Source of the DNA: JACOMY01 sp046233115
GTDB taxonomy: Bacteria > Pseudomonadota > Alphaproteobacteria > Kiloniellales > JACOMY01
Assembly (NCBI GenBank): GCA_046233115.1
Contig: JBJXHM010000006.1
Coordinates: 62,001 to 126,000, forward strand
DNA length: 64,000 bases
Reading direction: 5' to 3'
Shown here: positions 1-8,916 of the stretch, in pieces
Position numbering within the stretch: the stretch's first letter is position 1
How the letters are laid out: each line of letters opens with the position of its first letter
Notes under the pieces: model-generated
What the model was told of the DNA's origin: nothing
What the model saw: only the letters and a program-made list of their open reading frames with translations
The model's database searches: none
Program-made: the position numbers and the translations under genes

Positions 1-1293
1 GGCGATCGCGACCGCCAGGATGCCGGCCGCCGCGGCGTCGGGCTCCAGCTCCAGGGGCTCCGCCACCTCGCGCCGGACAGTGGCCTCGGCCGCCGCCGGG
101 TCGAGCGGCATGTCCCCGCCCAGGAAGTCCTCGGCCGAGAGCAGACCCAACAGCAGGGCGGCGTCGGTCACCGTGGCCTGGCTGCCGCCGCGGCCGTAGC
201 AGGCCGGTCCCGGCTCGGCGCCGGCCGAATCCGGCCCGACCCGTAGCGCGCCGGCCAGGTCAACCGTGGCGATCGAGCCGCCTCCGGCCGAGATGGTCTC
301 CAGGTCCAGGGCCGGCAGGCGCAGGGGCTGGCCTGCCACCACCCGCTCCGGCACTCGCGCCGGGCGGCCGCCACGAATCAGCGAGAAGTCGGCCGAGGTA
401 CCGCCCATGTCGAAGGTGACCAGATCCTGGAGATCCAGCTCGGCGGCCAGTTCGGCCCCAGCGACCACACCGGCCGCCGGTCCCGAGAGCAGCATCTGCG
501 CCGGGTTGTCCTGGACCGCGCGCGGCGTGGCGATGCCGCCGTCGGAGCGCATGAGCCGCAGCGGCGCCGTCACCCCGGCCTCGGCCAGGCGCTGCCCCAG
601 CCGGGCGACATAGCCGCCAACCACCGGACCGACATAGGCCGCGATCGCCGTGGTGTTGGCCCGCGGATACTCCTCGATCGCCGGGTTGACGCGCGAGGAG
701 AGGTAGAGCGGCACCCCGGGCAGCCGCGCCGCCAGGGCCTCGGCCAGGGCGACCTCGTGCCGATCGTCCAGGAAAGAGAAACCGAGGCAGATCGCGACCG
801 CCTCCAGGGCCAGCGCCGCCACGGCCTCGACCACGCGCTCGATCTCCTCCGCGGTCAGGGGCGTCACCACCTTGCCGAAGGCGTCCAGCCGTTCGGCGAC
901 CTCCAGGGTGCGTTGGCGCGGCACCACCGGCGCCGGCTTGGCCACGCGCAGGTCGTAGAGCTGCGGGCGCATCTGGTCGCCGATCAGCAGAACGTCGCGG
1001 AAGCCCTCGGTCACCAGCAGCGCTGCCCGGGCGCCGCGCCGGGTCAGGAAGGCGTTGGTGCCGACGGTGAAGCCGTGCACGAAGAGTGCGATGTTCCCGG
1101 ACGAGATCCCGGCCCTTTGGCAGAGCCGCTCGATGCCGGCGATCACCCCCTCGCCCGAGGCGGTGGCGGCAGAGGAGACCTTGTCCAGCAGGACCTCGCC
1201 CCGCGCGGCGTCCAACAGGACCAGGTCGGTGAAGGTCCCCCCGACGTCTGCTGCCAGATACCAGTGGGACCCGGTCCTCGCTTCGTCGTTCAA
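1..1293 (-). CDS. Hydantoinase/oxoprolinase A subunit (N-methylhydantoinase A type), partial
   Basis: ATP-dependent hydantoinase/oxoprolinase family, expected to open a 5-membered imide or lactam ring (hydantoin, N-methylhydantoin or 5-oxoproline) together with a B subunit. The visible 431 residues start AADVGGTFTDLVLLD, the actin-like phosphate-binding motif, and continue with VHGFTVGTNAFLTRRGAR, the conserved LSSRVNPAIEEYPRANTT region, LMRSDGGI, LSGPAAGVVAG and FDMGGTSAD, all in family order. The 3' end runs off the left edge of the window. The start is a TTG at 1293, five bases after the upstream exoD-like stop, so the two may be co-transcribed; no ATG or GTG fits before the first conserved motif. 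Family is certain; substrate is not. The nearby amidase and FAD-GcvT genes make an N-methylated hydantoin plausible, by inference only. Confidence 0.9.
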   Translation of the reverse strand, partial: MNDEARTGSHWYLAADVGGTFTDLVLLDAARGEVLLDKVSSAATASGEGVIAGIERLCQRAGISSGNIALFVHGFTVGTNAFLTRRGARAALLVTEGFRDVLLIGDQMRPQLYDLRVAKPAPVVPRQRTLEVAERLDAFGKVVTPLTAEEIERVVEAVAALALEAVAICLGFSFLDDRHEVALAEALAARLPGVPLYLSSRVNPAIEEYPRANTTAIAAYVGPVVGGYVARLGQRLAEAGVTAPLRLMRSDGGIATPRAVQDNPAQMLLSGPAAGVVAGAELAAELDLQDLVTFDMGGTSADFSLIRGGRPARVPERVVAGQPLRLPALDLETISAGGGSIATVDLAGALRVGPDSAGAEPGPACYGRGGSQATVTDAALLLGLLSAEDFLGGDMPLDPAAAEATVRREVAEPLELEPDAAAAGILAVAIA

Positions 1294-1297
1294 GCCG

Positions 1298-1942
1298 CTA
1301 GCCCGCCAGCAGGTGATGCACCGCCAGGTAGGCGCCACCGAAGAGCGCGGCCGAGGCCGCCAGCGCGACGACGATCGCCACCACCCCGAACAGCAGGCCG
1401 CCCAGGACGATCAGCCCGTCACGCTCCAGCAGGCCGACGGTGATCGAGAGGATCGCCAGCGCCGGTAGGAAATTGGTCATCGGTCCGGGAAAGGCCACGA
1501 CGGCGGAGAGGACCAGGATGGCGATGCCGATCCAGCGATGGGCGCGATCGCTGACCAGCCGCGGCATCCTGGGCGAGCAGCGCTCCTCCACCCAGACCAG
1601 CGGCCGCATGCCTTTGTTGGCGATCCAGCCCAGCGCCTTGGCCGAGATCCGGCGCCGCGCCAGGCCGCCCGGCAGACGCAGGACCGGATAGTCGCACAGC
1701 AGCTGCCAGGTCACGATCAGGACCGGCACGGCGAAGATCGAGCCGATCCCGGGCGGTGCGGGAATGCAGTTAGGCAGGGAAAAGAGCACGATCGCGACCA
1801 GCAGAGAGCGGTCGCCAAGCGCCTTCACCAGTTCACCCAGGGTCGTGTCCCGCGGACCGATTTCTTCGACGAAACGACGGAAGGTCACACTCATCCGTTC
1901 TTCGCACGGCGCCGCCTTTCGCGCCTTCGCCTCTACGCTCAT
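1298..1942 (-). CDS. ExoD-family exopolysaccharide synthesis membrane protein
   Basis: A 214-residue inner-membrane protein of the ExoD family, named for a rhizobial exopolysaccharide mutant; its biochemical role is unknown. The N-terminal soluble part carries TLGELVKALGDRSLLVAIVLFSLPNCIPAPPG, typical of the family, followed by hydrophobic segments around LVLSAVVAFPGPMTNFLPA and a long C-terminal membrane hairpin ending in HHLLAG. The ATG at 1942 was chosen because GGGAGG lies just upstream; a downstream ATG at 1894 is possible. It is transcribed away from the MttB gene at 2284 and toward the hydantoinase gene, with four bases between stop and start. Confidence 0.85.
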   Translation of the reverse strand: MSVEAKARKAAPCEERMSVTFRRFVEEIGPRDTTLGELVKALGDRSLLVAIVLFSLPNCIPAPPGIGSIFAVPVLIVTWQLLCDYPVLRLPGGLARRRISAKALGWIANKGMRPLVWVEERCSPRMPRLVSDRAHRWIGIAILVLSAVVAFPGPMTNFLPALAILSITVGLLERDGLIVLGGLLFGVVAIVVALAASAALFGGAYLAVHHLLAG

Positions 1943-2283
1943 CGTCCTCCCAATGACATGACCCTGCCTGTCCCCCAAAACCTGCCTGCGCCGTCCGGCT
2001 CGGATCCGGACCTTGTTTACATAGGATGTCTCTGGCCGTTGCGCCGCCCCTCTGGGCCACGCCTTAGGCCGCATGATGCGGTGGCGGCCCTCTTTGCGCA
2101 AGCGGATGGAAGCGCGGCAGAGACCCTGCGTGCCGCGAACAGAGAGCCTGCGGTCGCCGGGACGACAGAGTGCAGAGAGCGCACTCAGAATTATCGATCT
2201 CTAGATTGTCGGCTTTTCGGAGGGGGCGGCCGCCCGGCCCAGTCCCCCGAGAGGTGCGACCCAGGTCTGTGGGAGCAGGTCTC
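1943..2283. other. Divergent intergenic region, exoD-like / MttB paralogue 1
   Basis: This 341-base gap should hold promoters for both divergent genes. An AT-richer patch lies at about 2190-2215. TTGTTTACATA at 2013-2023 loosely resembles a half-preserved version of the TTGTATATACAA palindrome at 6275. GGGCGGCCGCCC near 2224 is a perfect 12-base palindrome. No convincing -35/-10 pair or riboswitch was recognised. Confidence 0.4.
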
Positions 2284-3879
2284 ATGAGCGAAGCGACGGG
2301 TGCGGAACAAGACATCGAGGCAATCGGGGAGGCAGGCGGGCGTCGGGCACGGCGCGGACGCGGCGGTGGCGGCGCCGAGGCCAGACGCGCCAAGCGCAGC
2401 GGCCACCAGGCGGCCAAGGCCCCCTTCATCCAGCGCAACATCCCCTGCTTCGAGGTGCTGAGCGCCGAGGGCCTGGAGATCATCGAGGCCAACGCCGAGA
2501 CCATCCTGCAGGAGGTCGGGATCGAGTTCCGCGACGACGCCGAGGCGCTCGCGATCTGGAAGGACGCCGGCGCCACGGTGACCGGTGAGCGGGTCCGTTT
2601 CCCCAAGGGGCTCTGTCGCTCCCTGGTCACTGAGAACGCGCCCGCCCAGTTCGTCCAGCACGCCCGGAACCCGGCGCGCTCGGTCACCATCGGCGACGGC
2701 ACCACCGTCTTCGCCCCGGTCTATGGCCCGCCCTTCGTGCGCACCCTGGACGAGGGCCGGCGCTACGCCACCATCGAAGACTTCCAGAACATCGTGAAGC
2801 TGACCTACATGCTGCCCAGCCTGCATCACTCGGGCGGAACGGTCTGCGAGCCGGTGGACGTTCCGGTGAACAAGCGCCACCTCGACATGGTCTACAGCCA
2901 CCTGCGCTATTCCGACCTGCCCTTCATGGGCTCGGTGACGGCGCCGAGCCGCGCCGAAGACTCGGTGGCCATGGCCAAGCTGGTCTTCGGCGAGGACTTC
3001 GTCGACAGCAACTGCGTGATGATCCAGCTCATCAACGCCAACTCGCCGATGGTCTTCGACGACACCATGCTGGGGGCCCTGAAGGTCTACGCGCGGGCCG
3101 GGCAGGCCTGCATCGTCACGCCCTTCATCCTGGCCGGCGCCATGTCGCCCACCACCGTCGCCGGCACCATGGCGCAGACCCTGGCCGAGGCCCTGGCCGG
3201 CATGGCCTTCGCACAGCTCGTGCGGCCGGGGGCTCCGGTGGTCTTCGGCTCCTTTGCCTCCTCCATGTCGATGCAGTCAGGCGCACCCACCTTCGGCACG
3301 CCGGAGCCTGCCTTGGTGCTCTACGGCATGGCGGCCCTGGCGCGGCGGCTGGGCGTCCCCTTCCGCTCCGGCGGATCGCTCTGCGGCGCCAAGACGGCCG
3401 ACGCCCAGGCCGCCTACGAATCGGCGCAGACCCTGCTGCCGACCCTGCTGGGCGGCGTCAATTTCGTGCTGCACGCAGCCGGCTGGCTGGAGGGCGGCCT
3501 GGTCTCCTCCTACGAGAAGCTGGTGATGGACGCCGACCAGCTCGGCATGATGCAGGTCCTGGCCAAGGGCGTGGACCTGACCGAGAACGGTCAGGCGCTG
3601 GATGCGATTCGCGAGGTCGGGCCGGGCAAGCACTTCCTCGGCTGCGCCCACACCCAGGCCAACTTCGAGACCGCCTTCTACCGCTCGACCATCGCCGACA
3701 ATAACTCCTTCGAGCAGTGGCTGGCCGAGGGCGAGCAGAACGCGGAACAGCGCGCCAACACGCTGTGGAAGCAGCTTCTGGCCGAATACGAGGCGCCGGA
3801 GCTGGACCTTGCGGTCGACGAGGCCCTGCAGGCCTTCATGACCGAGCGCAAGGCTGCCCTGCCCGACGGTATCGGCTGA
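2284..3879 (+). CDS. MttB-family methyltransferase, non-pyrrolysine, paralogue 1
   Basis: A 531-residue member of the trimethylamine methyltransferase (MttB) superfamily. Characterised non-pyrrolysine members such as MtgB move a methyl group from a quaternary amine (glycine betaine, proline betaine, carnitine) to a corrinoid protein. Family blocks are clear: ETILQEVGIEFRDD, QHARNPARSV, LHHSGGTVCEPVDVP, SGAPTFGTPE and REVGPGKHFLG. The frame has no internal TAG, so pyrrolysine is not used. Residues 14-45 form an Arg/Gly-rich basic extension shared with the other two paralogues. The ATG at 2284 has a GGGAG-type site upstream. No corrinoid protein or methylcorrinoid:THF methyltransferase is encoded nearby. 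The substrate cannot be read from sequence. Confidence 0.9.
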   Translation: MSEATGAEQDIEAIGEAGGRRARRGRGGGGAEARRAKRSGHQAAKAPFIQRNIPCFEVLSAEGLEIIEANAETILQEVGIEFRDDAEALAIWKDAGATVTGERVRFPKGLCRSLVTENAPAQFVQHARNPARSVTIGDGTTVFAPVYGPPFVRTLDEGRRYATIEDFQNIVKLTYMLPSLHHSGGTVCEPVDVPVNKRHLDMVYSHLRYSDLPFMGSVTAPSRAEDSVAMAKLVFGEDFVDSNCVMIQLINANSPMVFDDTMLGALKVYARAGQACIVTPFILAGAMSPTTVAGTMAQTLAEALAGMAFAQLVRPGAPVVFGSFASSMSMQSGAPTFGTPEPALVLYGMAALARRLGVPFRSGGSLCGAKTADAQAAYESAQTLLPTLLGGVNFVLHAAGWLEGGLVSSYEKLVMDADQLGMMQVLAKGVDLTENGQALDAIREVGPGKHFLGCAHTQANFETAFYRSTIADNNSFEQWLAEGEQNAEQRANTLWKQLLAEYEAPELDLAVDEALQAFMTERKAALPDGIG

Positions 3880-3905
3880 GACAATCGTCAGGTTTGCCAG
3901 AGAAA

Positions 3906-3970
3906 GCCGGCACCGCTAGGGTGCCGGCACTCAATCTGGCCGTGGTCCTTCCCGAGCACTCTTGGGAAGG
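3906..3970 (+). terminator. Two hairpins after MttB paralogue 1
   Basis: GCCGGCACC (3906-3914) pairs perfectly with GGTGCCGGC (3920-3928) over a 5-base loop. A second hairpin pairs CCTTCCCGAG (3947-3956) with CTTGGGAAGG (3961-3970). Neither has a U-tract, so this may be RNA-stabilising structure or a Rho-dependent end instead of a classical terminator. Confidence 0.4.
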
Positions 3971-4013
3971 CCGAGCGGCTGCCGTTGTCGTTGGAGCCGC
4001 CTGATACATCACC

Positions 4014-4649
4014 ATGGTCCTCTGGCTGGATATATTCTTGAAGGGGATCGCCGCCGGAATGATCATCGCCGTCCCCGTGGGGCCGGTCGCGGTCATCTGC
4101 ATCAAGCGAGCGATCTACTACGGCATTCCCGGCGGCGTCTCGGCGGGACTGGGCGCGGCCGTCGCCGACGCCTTCTTCGGCGCGGTGGCCGGCTTCGGCA
4201 TTGCCGCCGTCTCGCACTTCCTCATCCAGCAAGAGGTCTGGATCCGCGGCATCGGCGGCGTGATCCTGGTCATCCTGGGCGTGCTCTTCTTCCTCTTTCC
4301 GGGCGCCCCGCCCGAGAAGGGCGCCTCGCGTGCCGGTCTGGCCGGCACCTTCCTCACCACCTTCATGCTGACCCTGACCAACCCGATCACCATCATCACC
4401 TTCCTCACCATCTTCGCCAGCCTGGGCCTGGCCGGCACGCCGCTCAGCTATGGCGCCGCGGGCCTGCTGGTCGCCGGGGTCTTCCTCGGCTCGGCGATCT
4501 GGTGGCTGGCGATCTCGATGGCGGTCTTGCTGGCACGCGGCCACATCGGCGTCGCCTGGATGCCCGAGGTGAAGCGCTGGTCCGGCGTGGTGATCTTCGC
4601 CTTCGGCATCTACGCCCTCTGGGACGCCTCTGAAGCGCTGTTCGTTTAG
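4014..4649 (+). CDS. LysE/RhtB-family amino acid exporter
   Basis: A 211-residue membrane protein of the LysE translocator family, which exports amino acids and related metabolites. It has about six hydrophobic segments and the hallmark first-helix sequence AVPVGPVAVICIKRA, then LTLTNPITIITFLTIF, another conserved block. It starts at ATG 4014, 20 bases after GGAGCC. It sits between two MttB paralogues, and its stop overlaps the stop of the convergent second paralogue by four bases. Context suggests efflux of a product or toxic intermediate of methylated-amine breakdown, but this is inference. Confidence 0.85.
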   Translation: MVLWLDIFLKGIAAGMIIAVPVGPVAVICIKRAIYYGIPGGVSAGLGAAVADAFFGAVAGFGIAAVSHFLIQQEVWIRGIGGVILVILGVLFFLFPGAPPEKGASRAGLAGTFLTTFMLTLTNPITIITFLTIFASLGLAGTPLSYGAAGLLVAGVFLGSAIWWLAISMAVLLARGHIGVAWMPEVKRWSGVVIFAFGIYALWDASEALFV

Positions 4650-6178
4650 AGGCTCGGCGCCCCACCCTCCGCGCGTCGCTTCTCGACGAAAGCCTCCAGC
4701 TCCTCGTCGACCGCCGGGTCCAGAGGCGGTGGCTCGAACTCCGCCAGGACCTGCTTCATGATCCGGTTAGCGCGCTGGGTGCCGGTCTCGGCCCCCGCCT
4801 CCTCCCAACTCTCGAAGTTGCGCCAGTCGGACAGGATCGGCTGGTAAAAGGCTGATTCGTAACGCTCCAAGGTATGCTGTGCACCGAAGAAATGACCGCC
4901 GGGACCGACCTCGCGCACGGCGGCCAGGCCCAGCGCGCCCTCGTCGACGGCGACCGGCTCCAGCACCTCGGCCATGCCCTGCAGGATCTCGACGTCGACG
5001 ACCACCTTCTCGAAGGAGGCGGTGAGCCCACCCTCCATCCAGCCGGCGGCGTGCATCATCAGGTTGGCGTGGCCCATGACCGCGCCCCAGACCGACATCT
5101 CCGATTCGTAGGCCGCCTGCACGTCCACCACGTTGGCGGCGTTGGCGTTGGAGGAGCGGTAGGGAAAGCCATAGCGCCGGGCGAGCTGGCCGCCGATCAG
5201 GGCGGCGCGGGTGTACTCCGGCGTGCCGAAGGCCGGCGCCCCCGACTTCATGTCGACGTTGGAGGTGAAGCCGCCGTAGACGCAGGGCGCGCCCGGCTTG
5301 ACGATCTGCGAGAAGGCGATCCCGGCCAGCGCCTCGGCATTCTGCTGCGCCAGCGCGCCTGCCAGGGTGGCCGGCGCCATCGCCCCGGAGAGGGTGAAGG
5401 GGGTCAGTACCATCACCTGCCCGGCCCGCGCCAGCTCGATGATCCCCTCCAGCATGGGCCCGTCCAGGCGCAGCGGCGAGGAGGAATTGATGATCGAGAA
5501 GACCGAGGGCTCGCGCTCCAACTGCTCGCGGGAGATGCCGCGCGCGATGCGGGCGATCTCGATGCCGTCCAGGATGCGGGTGCGGCCCAGGGAATAGGCA
5601 TGGAAGGCCTTGTCGGTGAGCCGCACGAAGTCGGCCAGGCAATCCAGGTGGCGGGTCTCCGGCGGCAGGTCGATCGGCTCCACCGGATAGCCGCCGAAGC
5701 AGTGCACGATGTTGAAGCTCTGGAGCAGCCGCAGCAGGCTGCGAAAGTCCTTGTGGTTGCCTGGGCGCCGCCCGCCGTCGAGATCGGAGACGTTGGGCGC
5801 CGAGGCCACGCTGGCGAAGACCTGCGAGCGGCCGCCGAGATCCAGGTGGCGCTCTGGGTTGCGGGCATGCAGGGTGATCCTGGAGGGCACCGTGGCGATG
5901 GCCTGCTGGATCAGGTCGCGGTCGAAGCGGACCCGCTGGCTGCCCGGCGTCACGTCCGCACCGGCAGCGCGCAGGATCTCCACCGCCTCCGGCAGCAGGA
6001 AGTCCATGCCGACCTCCTCCAGGATAGTCAGCGAGGTCGCGTGGATTGCCTCCAGGTGCTCTTCCTCCAGCACCTCGATCGGCCGGTAAGGATTCTGCAG
6101 CCGCCGCCACGCGAGCTGTTTCAATCCGCCGCCACGGCTCTGCCGGCGGCCCGCCCGCGCCCCACGCTCTCTCGCCAT
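4646..6178 (-). CDS. MttB-family methyltransferase, non-pyrrolysine, paralogue 2
   Basis: A second MttB-superfamily protein of 510 residues with the same conserved blocks as paralogue 1: TILEEVGMDFL, LHARNPERHLDLGG, SGAPAFGTPEYT, HAAGWMEGGLTASFEK and REVGPGGHFFGAQHT. It is clearly diverged from paralogues 1 and 3, which suggests a different substrate. There is no in-frame amber codon. ATG 6178 is preceded by GTG 6184 in the same frame; the GAAGGGAAG site lies between 4 and 10 bases upstream depending on the choice, so two extra residues are possible. It is transcribed divergently from the FAD oxidoreductase at 6457, with a TTGTATATACAA palindrome between them. Confidence 0.9.
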   Translation of the reverse strand: MARERGARAGRRQSRGGGLKQLAWRRLQNPYRPIEVLEEEHLEAIHATSLTILEEVGMDFLLPEAVEILRAAGADVTPGSQRVRFDRDLIQQAIATVPSRITLHARNPERHLDLGGRSQVFASVASAPNVSDLDGGRRPGNHKDFRSLLRLLQSFNIVHCFGGYPVEPIDLPPETRHLDCLADFVRLTDKAFHAYSLGRTRILDGIEIARIARGISREQLEREPSVFSIINSSSPLRLDGPMLEGIIELARAGQVMVLTPFTLSGAMAPATLAGALAQQNAEALAGIAFSQIVKPGAPCVYGGFTSNVDMKSGAPAFGTPEYTRAALIGGQLARRYGFPYRSSNANAANVVDVQAAYESEMSVWGAVMGHANLMMHAAGWMEGGLTASFEKVVVDVEILQGMAEVLEPVAVDEGALGLAAVREVGPGGHFFGAQHTLERYESAFYQPILSDWRNFESWEEAGAETGTQRANRIMKQVLAEFEPPPLDPAVDEELEAFVEKRRAEGGAPSL

Positions 6179-6274
6179 CGCCACCTTCCCTTCTCGTTCG
6201 CCAGCCAGACTCGTCCCTTGGGATCGCGCTCTTGGCCCGCTTCATCCCCAGGGATCATGCATTCCTGTCGGAAT

Positions 6275-6286
6275 TTGTATATACAA
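6275..6286. promoter_or_regulatory. Palindromic operator candidate TTGTATATACAA
   Basis: A perfect 12-base palindrome in the 278-base divergent gap between MttB paralogue 2 and the FAD oxidoreductase. The TTGT...ACAA form resembles operators of FCD-type GntR repressors. No GntR gene is present in the window, so the regulator would be encoded elsewhere. Confidence 0.45.
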
Positions 6287-6456
6287 CTTTGTGCCGCGGC
6301 GTTATAGGATCTTAGTAAGGTCGCCGAGCGCCGGACATATTGTTTCGTCTGAGCCGTCGGCGCGCCCCGCAACAGTCATTCGCTCCGTTTGGAGTCTGCG
6401 GCGCCGGCCCGCCGATCCAAACCCACTTGAACAGCAAAGGAGGTACCGTTCGGATC

Positions 6457-7791
6457 ATGTCGATCTTGCCTGATGCGAAGACCTACGTCGTGATCGGCGC
6501 CGGGATGCATGGCCTCTCGACCGCCTGGCACCTGGCCATGGAACTCGAGGCGCGCGGCACCGGCTCGGGCCGTGACATCGTGGTGCTGGACAAGACCGCG
6601 CCGGGTGCCGGCGCCACCGGCATCGCTTGCGGCTGCGTCCGCAACTTCTACATGACCGAGCCCCTGCACGCGATCCTGCGCCACTCCGTCGACGTCTGGA
6701 TGAGCGACCCGGTGCGCCTGGGCTTCCAGCAGGTCGGCTACATCTCCGCCGGCGAGGAGAACCAGATCTCCGACTATGAGAAGGTCGTCGCCAGCCAGAA
6801 CGCGGTCGGCTACACCACCGACCTCTACGTCGGCAAGGACGCCAAGAATTTCCTGCGCAACATCTGGCCCGACATGAACGTCGAGCGGATCGAGGTCTGC
6901 CACCACGAGAAGCCCTCGGGCTATGCCGGCACCCGTCAGGCCGTCGCCGGTATGGCCGAGAAGTGCGCGCAGATGGGCGTGCAGGTGCTCTCCGGCGTCG
7001 AGGTCACCGGCTACGACATGCAGAACGGCCGGGTCAGCAAGGTCCTGACCAACCTGGGGCCGATCAAGGCCGACATGGTGATCCTCGGTCTGGGCGCATG
7101 GATCGGCAAGCATTGGGAGATGCTGGGCCTGCCCAGCCGCCTGGTCTGTCACTATCCCGACGGCGGCGCGCCTGAGATGGACATGTGGACCTACTGGCGC
7201 CTGCTGGAGGGCGAGGTCTACATCGACAAGCCCTATCGCACCGCCGACGACCGCGACCCGCCGATCCTGCACGTCGAACTGATGAACACCCCGGTGATCA
7301 ACGAGGAAACCGGCGAGGAGATCTCCGATCACCTCTACGTCTACTGGAAAAACGGCGCCGAGCGCATGGAGCGCATGGGCGTCCAGGGCGGCACCATCCC
7401 GATCAAGATCGGACCCGACGCCACCGTCGACCCCTACGGCTGGGCCAACCCGGCCTATCAGGCCGATCCCTGGTTCGCCGACTACATGACCTCGGCGATG
7501 AGCTATCTGATGCCCCGCTTCAAGGGCAGCCGGAAGATGTTCAAGGATCGCCCGAACGGCGGCATCGGCGCCTTCACCCCGGACAACGTGCCGATCTTCG
7601 ACTACGTCGCCGACAACGTCTACATGGTCGCGGACAGCAACCACGGCTTCAAGATGGCCGGCGTCGGCAAGCTGGTGGCACGCCTGCTCGCGGGCGGCAA
7701 CCGGGTGGCGGAGCTGGAGCCCTTCTCCTTCTCGCGCTTCGCCGAGGGCCGCACCTTCGGGGCCTCCAACAGCCACTGCCCCTGGGTCTGA
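6457..7791 (+). CDS. FAD-dependent amine oxidoreductase (DAO family)
   Basis: A 444-residue flavoprotein of the D-amino-acid-oxidase/sarcosine-oxidase fold. The FAD-binding GxGxxG motif appears at the N-terminus (YVVIGAGMHGLSTAWHLAM), followed by GAGATGIACG where related oxidases contact the isoalloxazine, and by the C-terminal DNVYMVADSNHGFKMAGVGK segment that closes the flavin site. There is no GcvT domain, unlike the two larger paralogues downstream. ATG 6457 is 13 bases after a strong AAAGGAGGT. It is divergent from MttB paralogue 2, so the pair probably shares control. Demethylation of an N-methylated amine, such as one released after a methyl transfer, is the likely reaction class; the substrate is unknown. 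Confidence 0.85.
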   Translation: MSILPDAKTYVVIGAGMHGLSTAWHLAMELEARGTGSGRDIVVLDKTAPGAGATGIACGCVRNFYMTEPLHAILRHSVDVWMSDPVRLGFQQVGYISAGEENQISDYEKVVASQNAVGYTTDLYVGKDAKNFLRNIWPDMNVERIEVCHHEKPSGYAGTRQAVAGMAEKCAQMGVQVLSGVEVTGYDMQNGRVSKVLTNLGPIKADMVILGLGAWIGKHWEMLGLPSRLVCHYPDGGAPEMDMWTYWRLLEGEVYIDKPYRTADDRDPPILHVELMNTPVINEETGEEISDHLYVYWKNGAERMERMGVQGGTIPIKIGPDATVDPYGWANPAYQADPWFADYMTSAMSYLMPRFKGSRKMFKDRPNGGIGAFTPDNVPIFDYVADNVYMVADSNHGFKMAGVGKLVARLLAGGNRVAELEPFSFSRFAEGRTFGASNSHCPWV

Positions 7792-7816
7792 TAGGCTCCA
7801 GCAAAAATGATATCAG

Positions 7817-7855
7817 GGGGCCGGGATGCGCTTTCGGGTGCATCCCGGCCCCTTT
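7817..7855 (+). terminator. Rho-independent terminator after FAD oxidoreductase
   Basis: A perfect 13-base stem: GGGGCCGGGATGC (7817-7829) with GCATCCCGGCCCC (7840-7852), ten-base loop, then TTT. It ends the transcript of the oxidoreductase 25 bases after its stop. Confidence 0.8.
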
Positions 7856-7998
7856 GCGTTCGACCTTTTCGTGTTGACCGGGACCGTTATTTCGGCCATC
7901 GGCTAATAGGCAGTTGTCCAGTGCGCTATCGGCCGGGCGGCGAAAGCAGCGGGCACCGGTAACCGCGGGTTCCGTGACCTTGGGGAAGGACAAGAACG

Positions 7999-8901
7999 AT
8001 GGATGAGCAAATCGACGAGGTGAACAAGTTGGTCGAGGAGGCCTACGCCTACCTCACCACGGAGGGCGTCAACCTGGGGCTGAACGTGCTCTCAGCAATC
8101 GTCATCCTGATCATCGGCTTCTGGATCGCGCGCAAGGTCTCGAACGGGATGAAGCGCGGCATGGGCCGCTCCAAGCACATCGACCCGGCGATCGCGAACT
8201 TCTTCGCCGCCGCAATCCGCTACCTGATCATCGCCTTCGTCATCATCGCGGTGCTGAACCAGTTCGGCATTGAGACCACCAGCTTCGTGGCCATCCTGGG
8301 TGCTGCCGGCCTGGCGGTCGGCCTGGCCCTGCAGGGTGCGCTCTCCAACGTGGCGGCCGGCGTCATGCTGCTGATCTTCCGTCCCTTCCGGACCGGCGAC
8401 TACGTCGATGCCGGCGGCATTGCCGGCACCATCGCCGAGGTCAGCCTCTTCACCACCGAGATGGATACGCCCGACAACGTGCGCATCACCGTGCCGAACG
8501 GCCAGATCTGGGGCCAGCCCATCACCAACTTCTCGCACCACGCCACCCGGCGCATGGACATCGGCTGCGGCATCGGCTACGGCGAGCCGATCCAGCCGGC
8601 GATGGACGCCATGCTGAAGCTGGCGGCCGAGGACGACCGCGTGCTTTCCGAGCCCGCACCCAACGTCTTCGTCAGCACCCTGGGCGGCAGCTCGGTCGAT
8701 CTCAGCCTGCGCATCTGGTGCGCGGCCGGCGACTACTGGCAGCTCAAGTGGGACATGACCCGGATGGTGAAAGAGGCCTTCGACGCGGCCGGGATCGAGA
8801 TCCCCTTCCCGCAGACCGTGGTCACCATGGTTCCGACCGACGCCGAGGACAAGCTGAAGGGCGCCGTCCACCTGCAGCCGACCAAGTCGGCCGCCAACTA
8901 G
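7999..8901 (+). CDS. MscS-family small-conductance mechanosensitive channel
   Basis: A 300-residue channel that should release solutes on hypo-osmotic shock. Three N-terminal transmembrane helices are visible (LNVLSAIVILIIGFWIA, YLIIAFVIIAVLNQFG, and the pore helix). The pore helix carries the MscS glycine-alanine pattern GAAGLAVGLALQGALSNVAAGVMLLIFRPF, and the beta domain follows with VPNGQIWGQPITNFS. ATG 7999 has GGGGAAGGA upstream. It lies 15 bases ahead of the lyase gene, so the two could be co-transcribed. An osmotic link to betaine metabolism is attractive but unproven. Confidence 0.9.
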   Translation: MDEQIDEVNKLVEEAYAYLTTEGVNLGLNVLSAIVILIIGFWIARKVSNGMKRGMGRSKHIDPAIANFFAAAIRYLIIAFVIIAVLNQFGIETTSFVAILGAAGLAVGLALQGALSNVAAGVMLLIFRPFRTGDYVDAGGIAGTIAEVSLFTTEMDTPDNVRITVPNGQIWGQPITNFSHHATRRMDIGCGIGYGEPIQPAMDAMLKLAAEDDRVLSEPAPNVFVSTLGGSSVDLSLRIWCAAGDYWQLKWDMTRMVKEAFDAAGIEIPFPQTVVTMVPTDAEDKLKGAVHLQPTKSAAN

Positions 8902-8916
8902 GACCCCACCTCTCCC

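Noticed and set aside
1943..2283. Glycine, SAM or cobalamin riboswitch ahead of MttB paralogue 1
   Set aside because: No recognisable conserved core such as a B12 box was seen in this gap or in the other gaps before MttB and GcvT-type genes.
2284..3879. Possible pyrrolysine-containing MttB
   Set aside because: All three MttB frames lack an internal TAG, and no pyl genes are present.
3906..3928. Classical Rho-independent terminator
   Set aside because: The stem is perfect but no U-tract follows, so it is listed with low confidence only.
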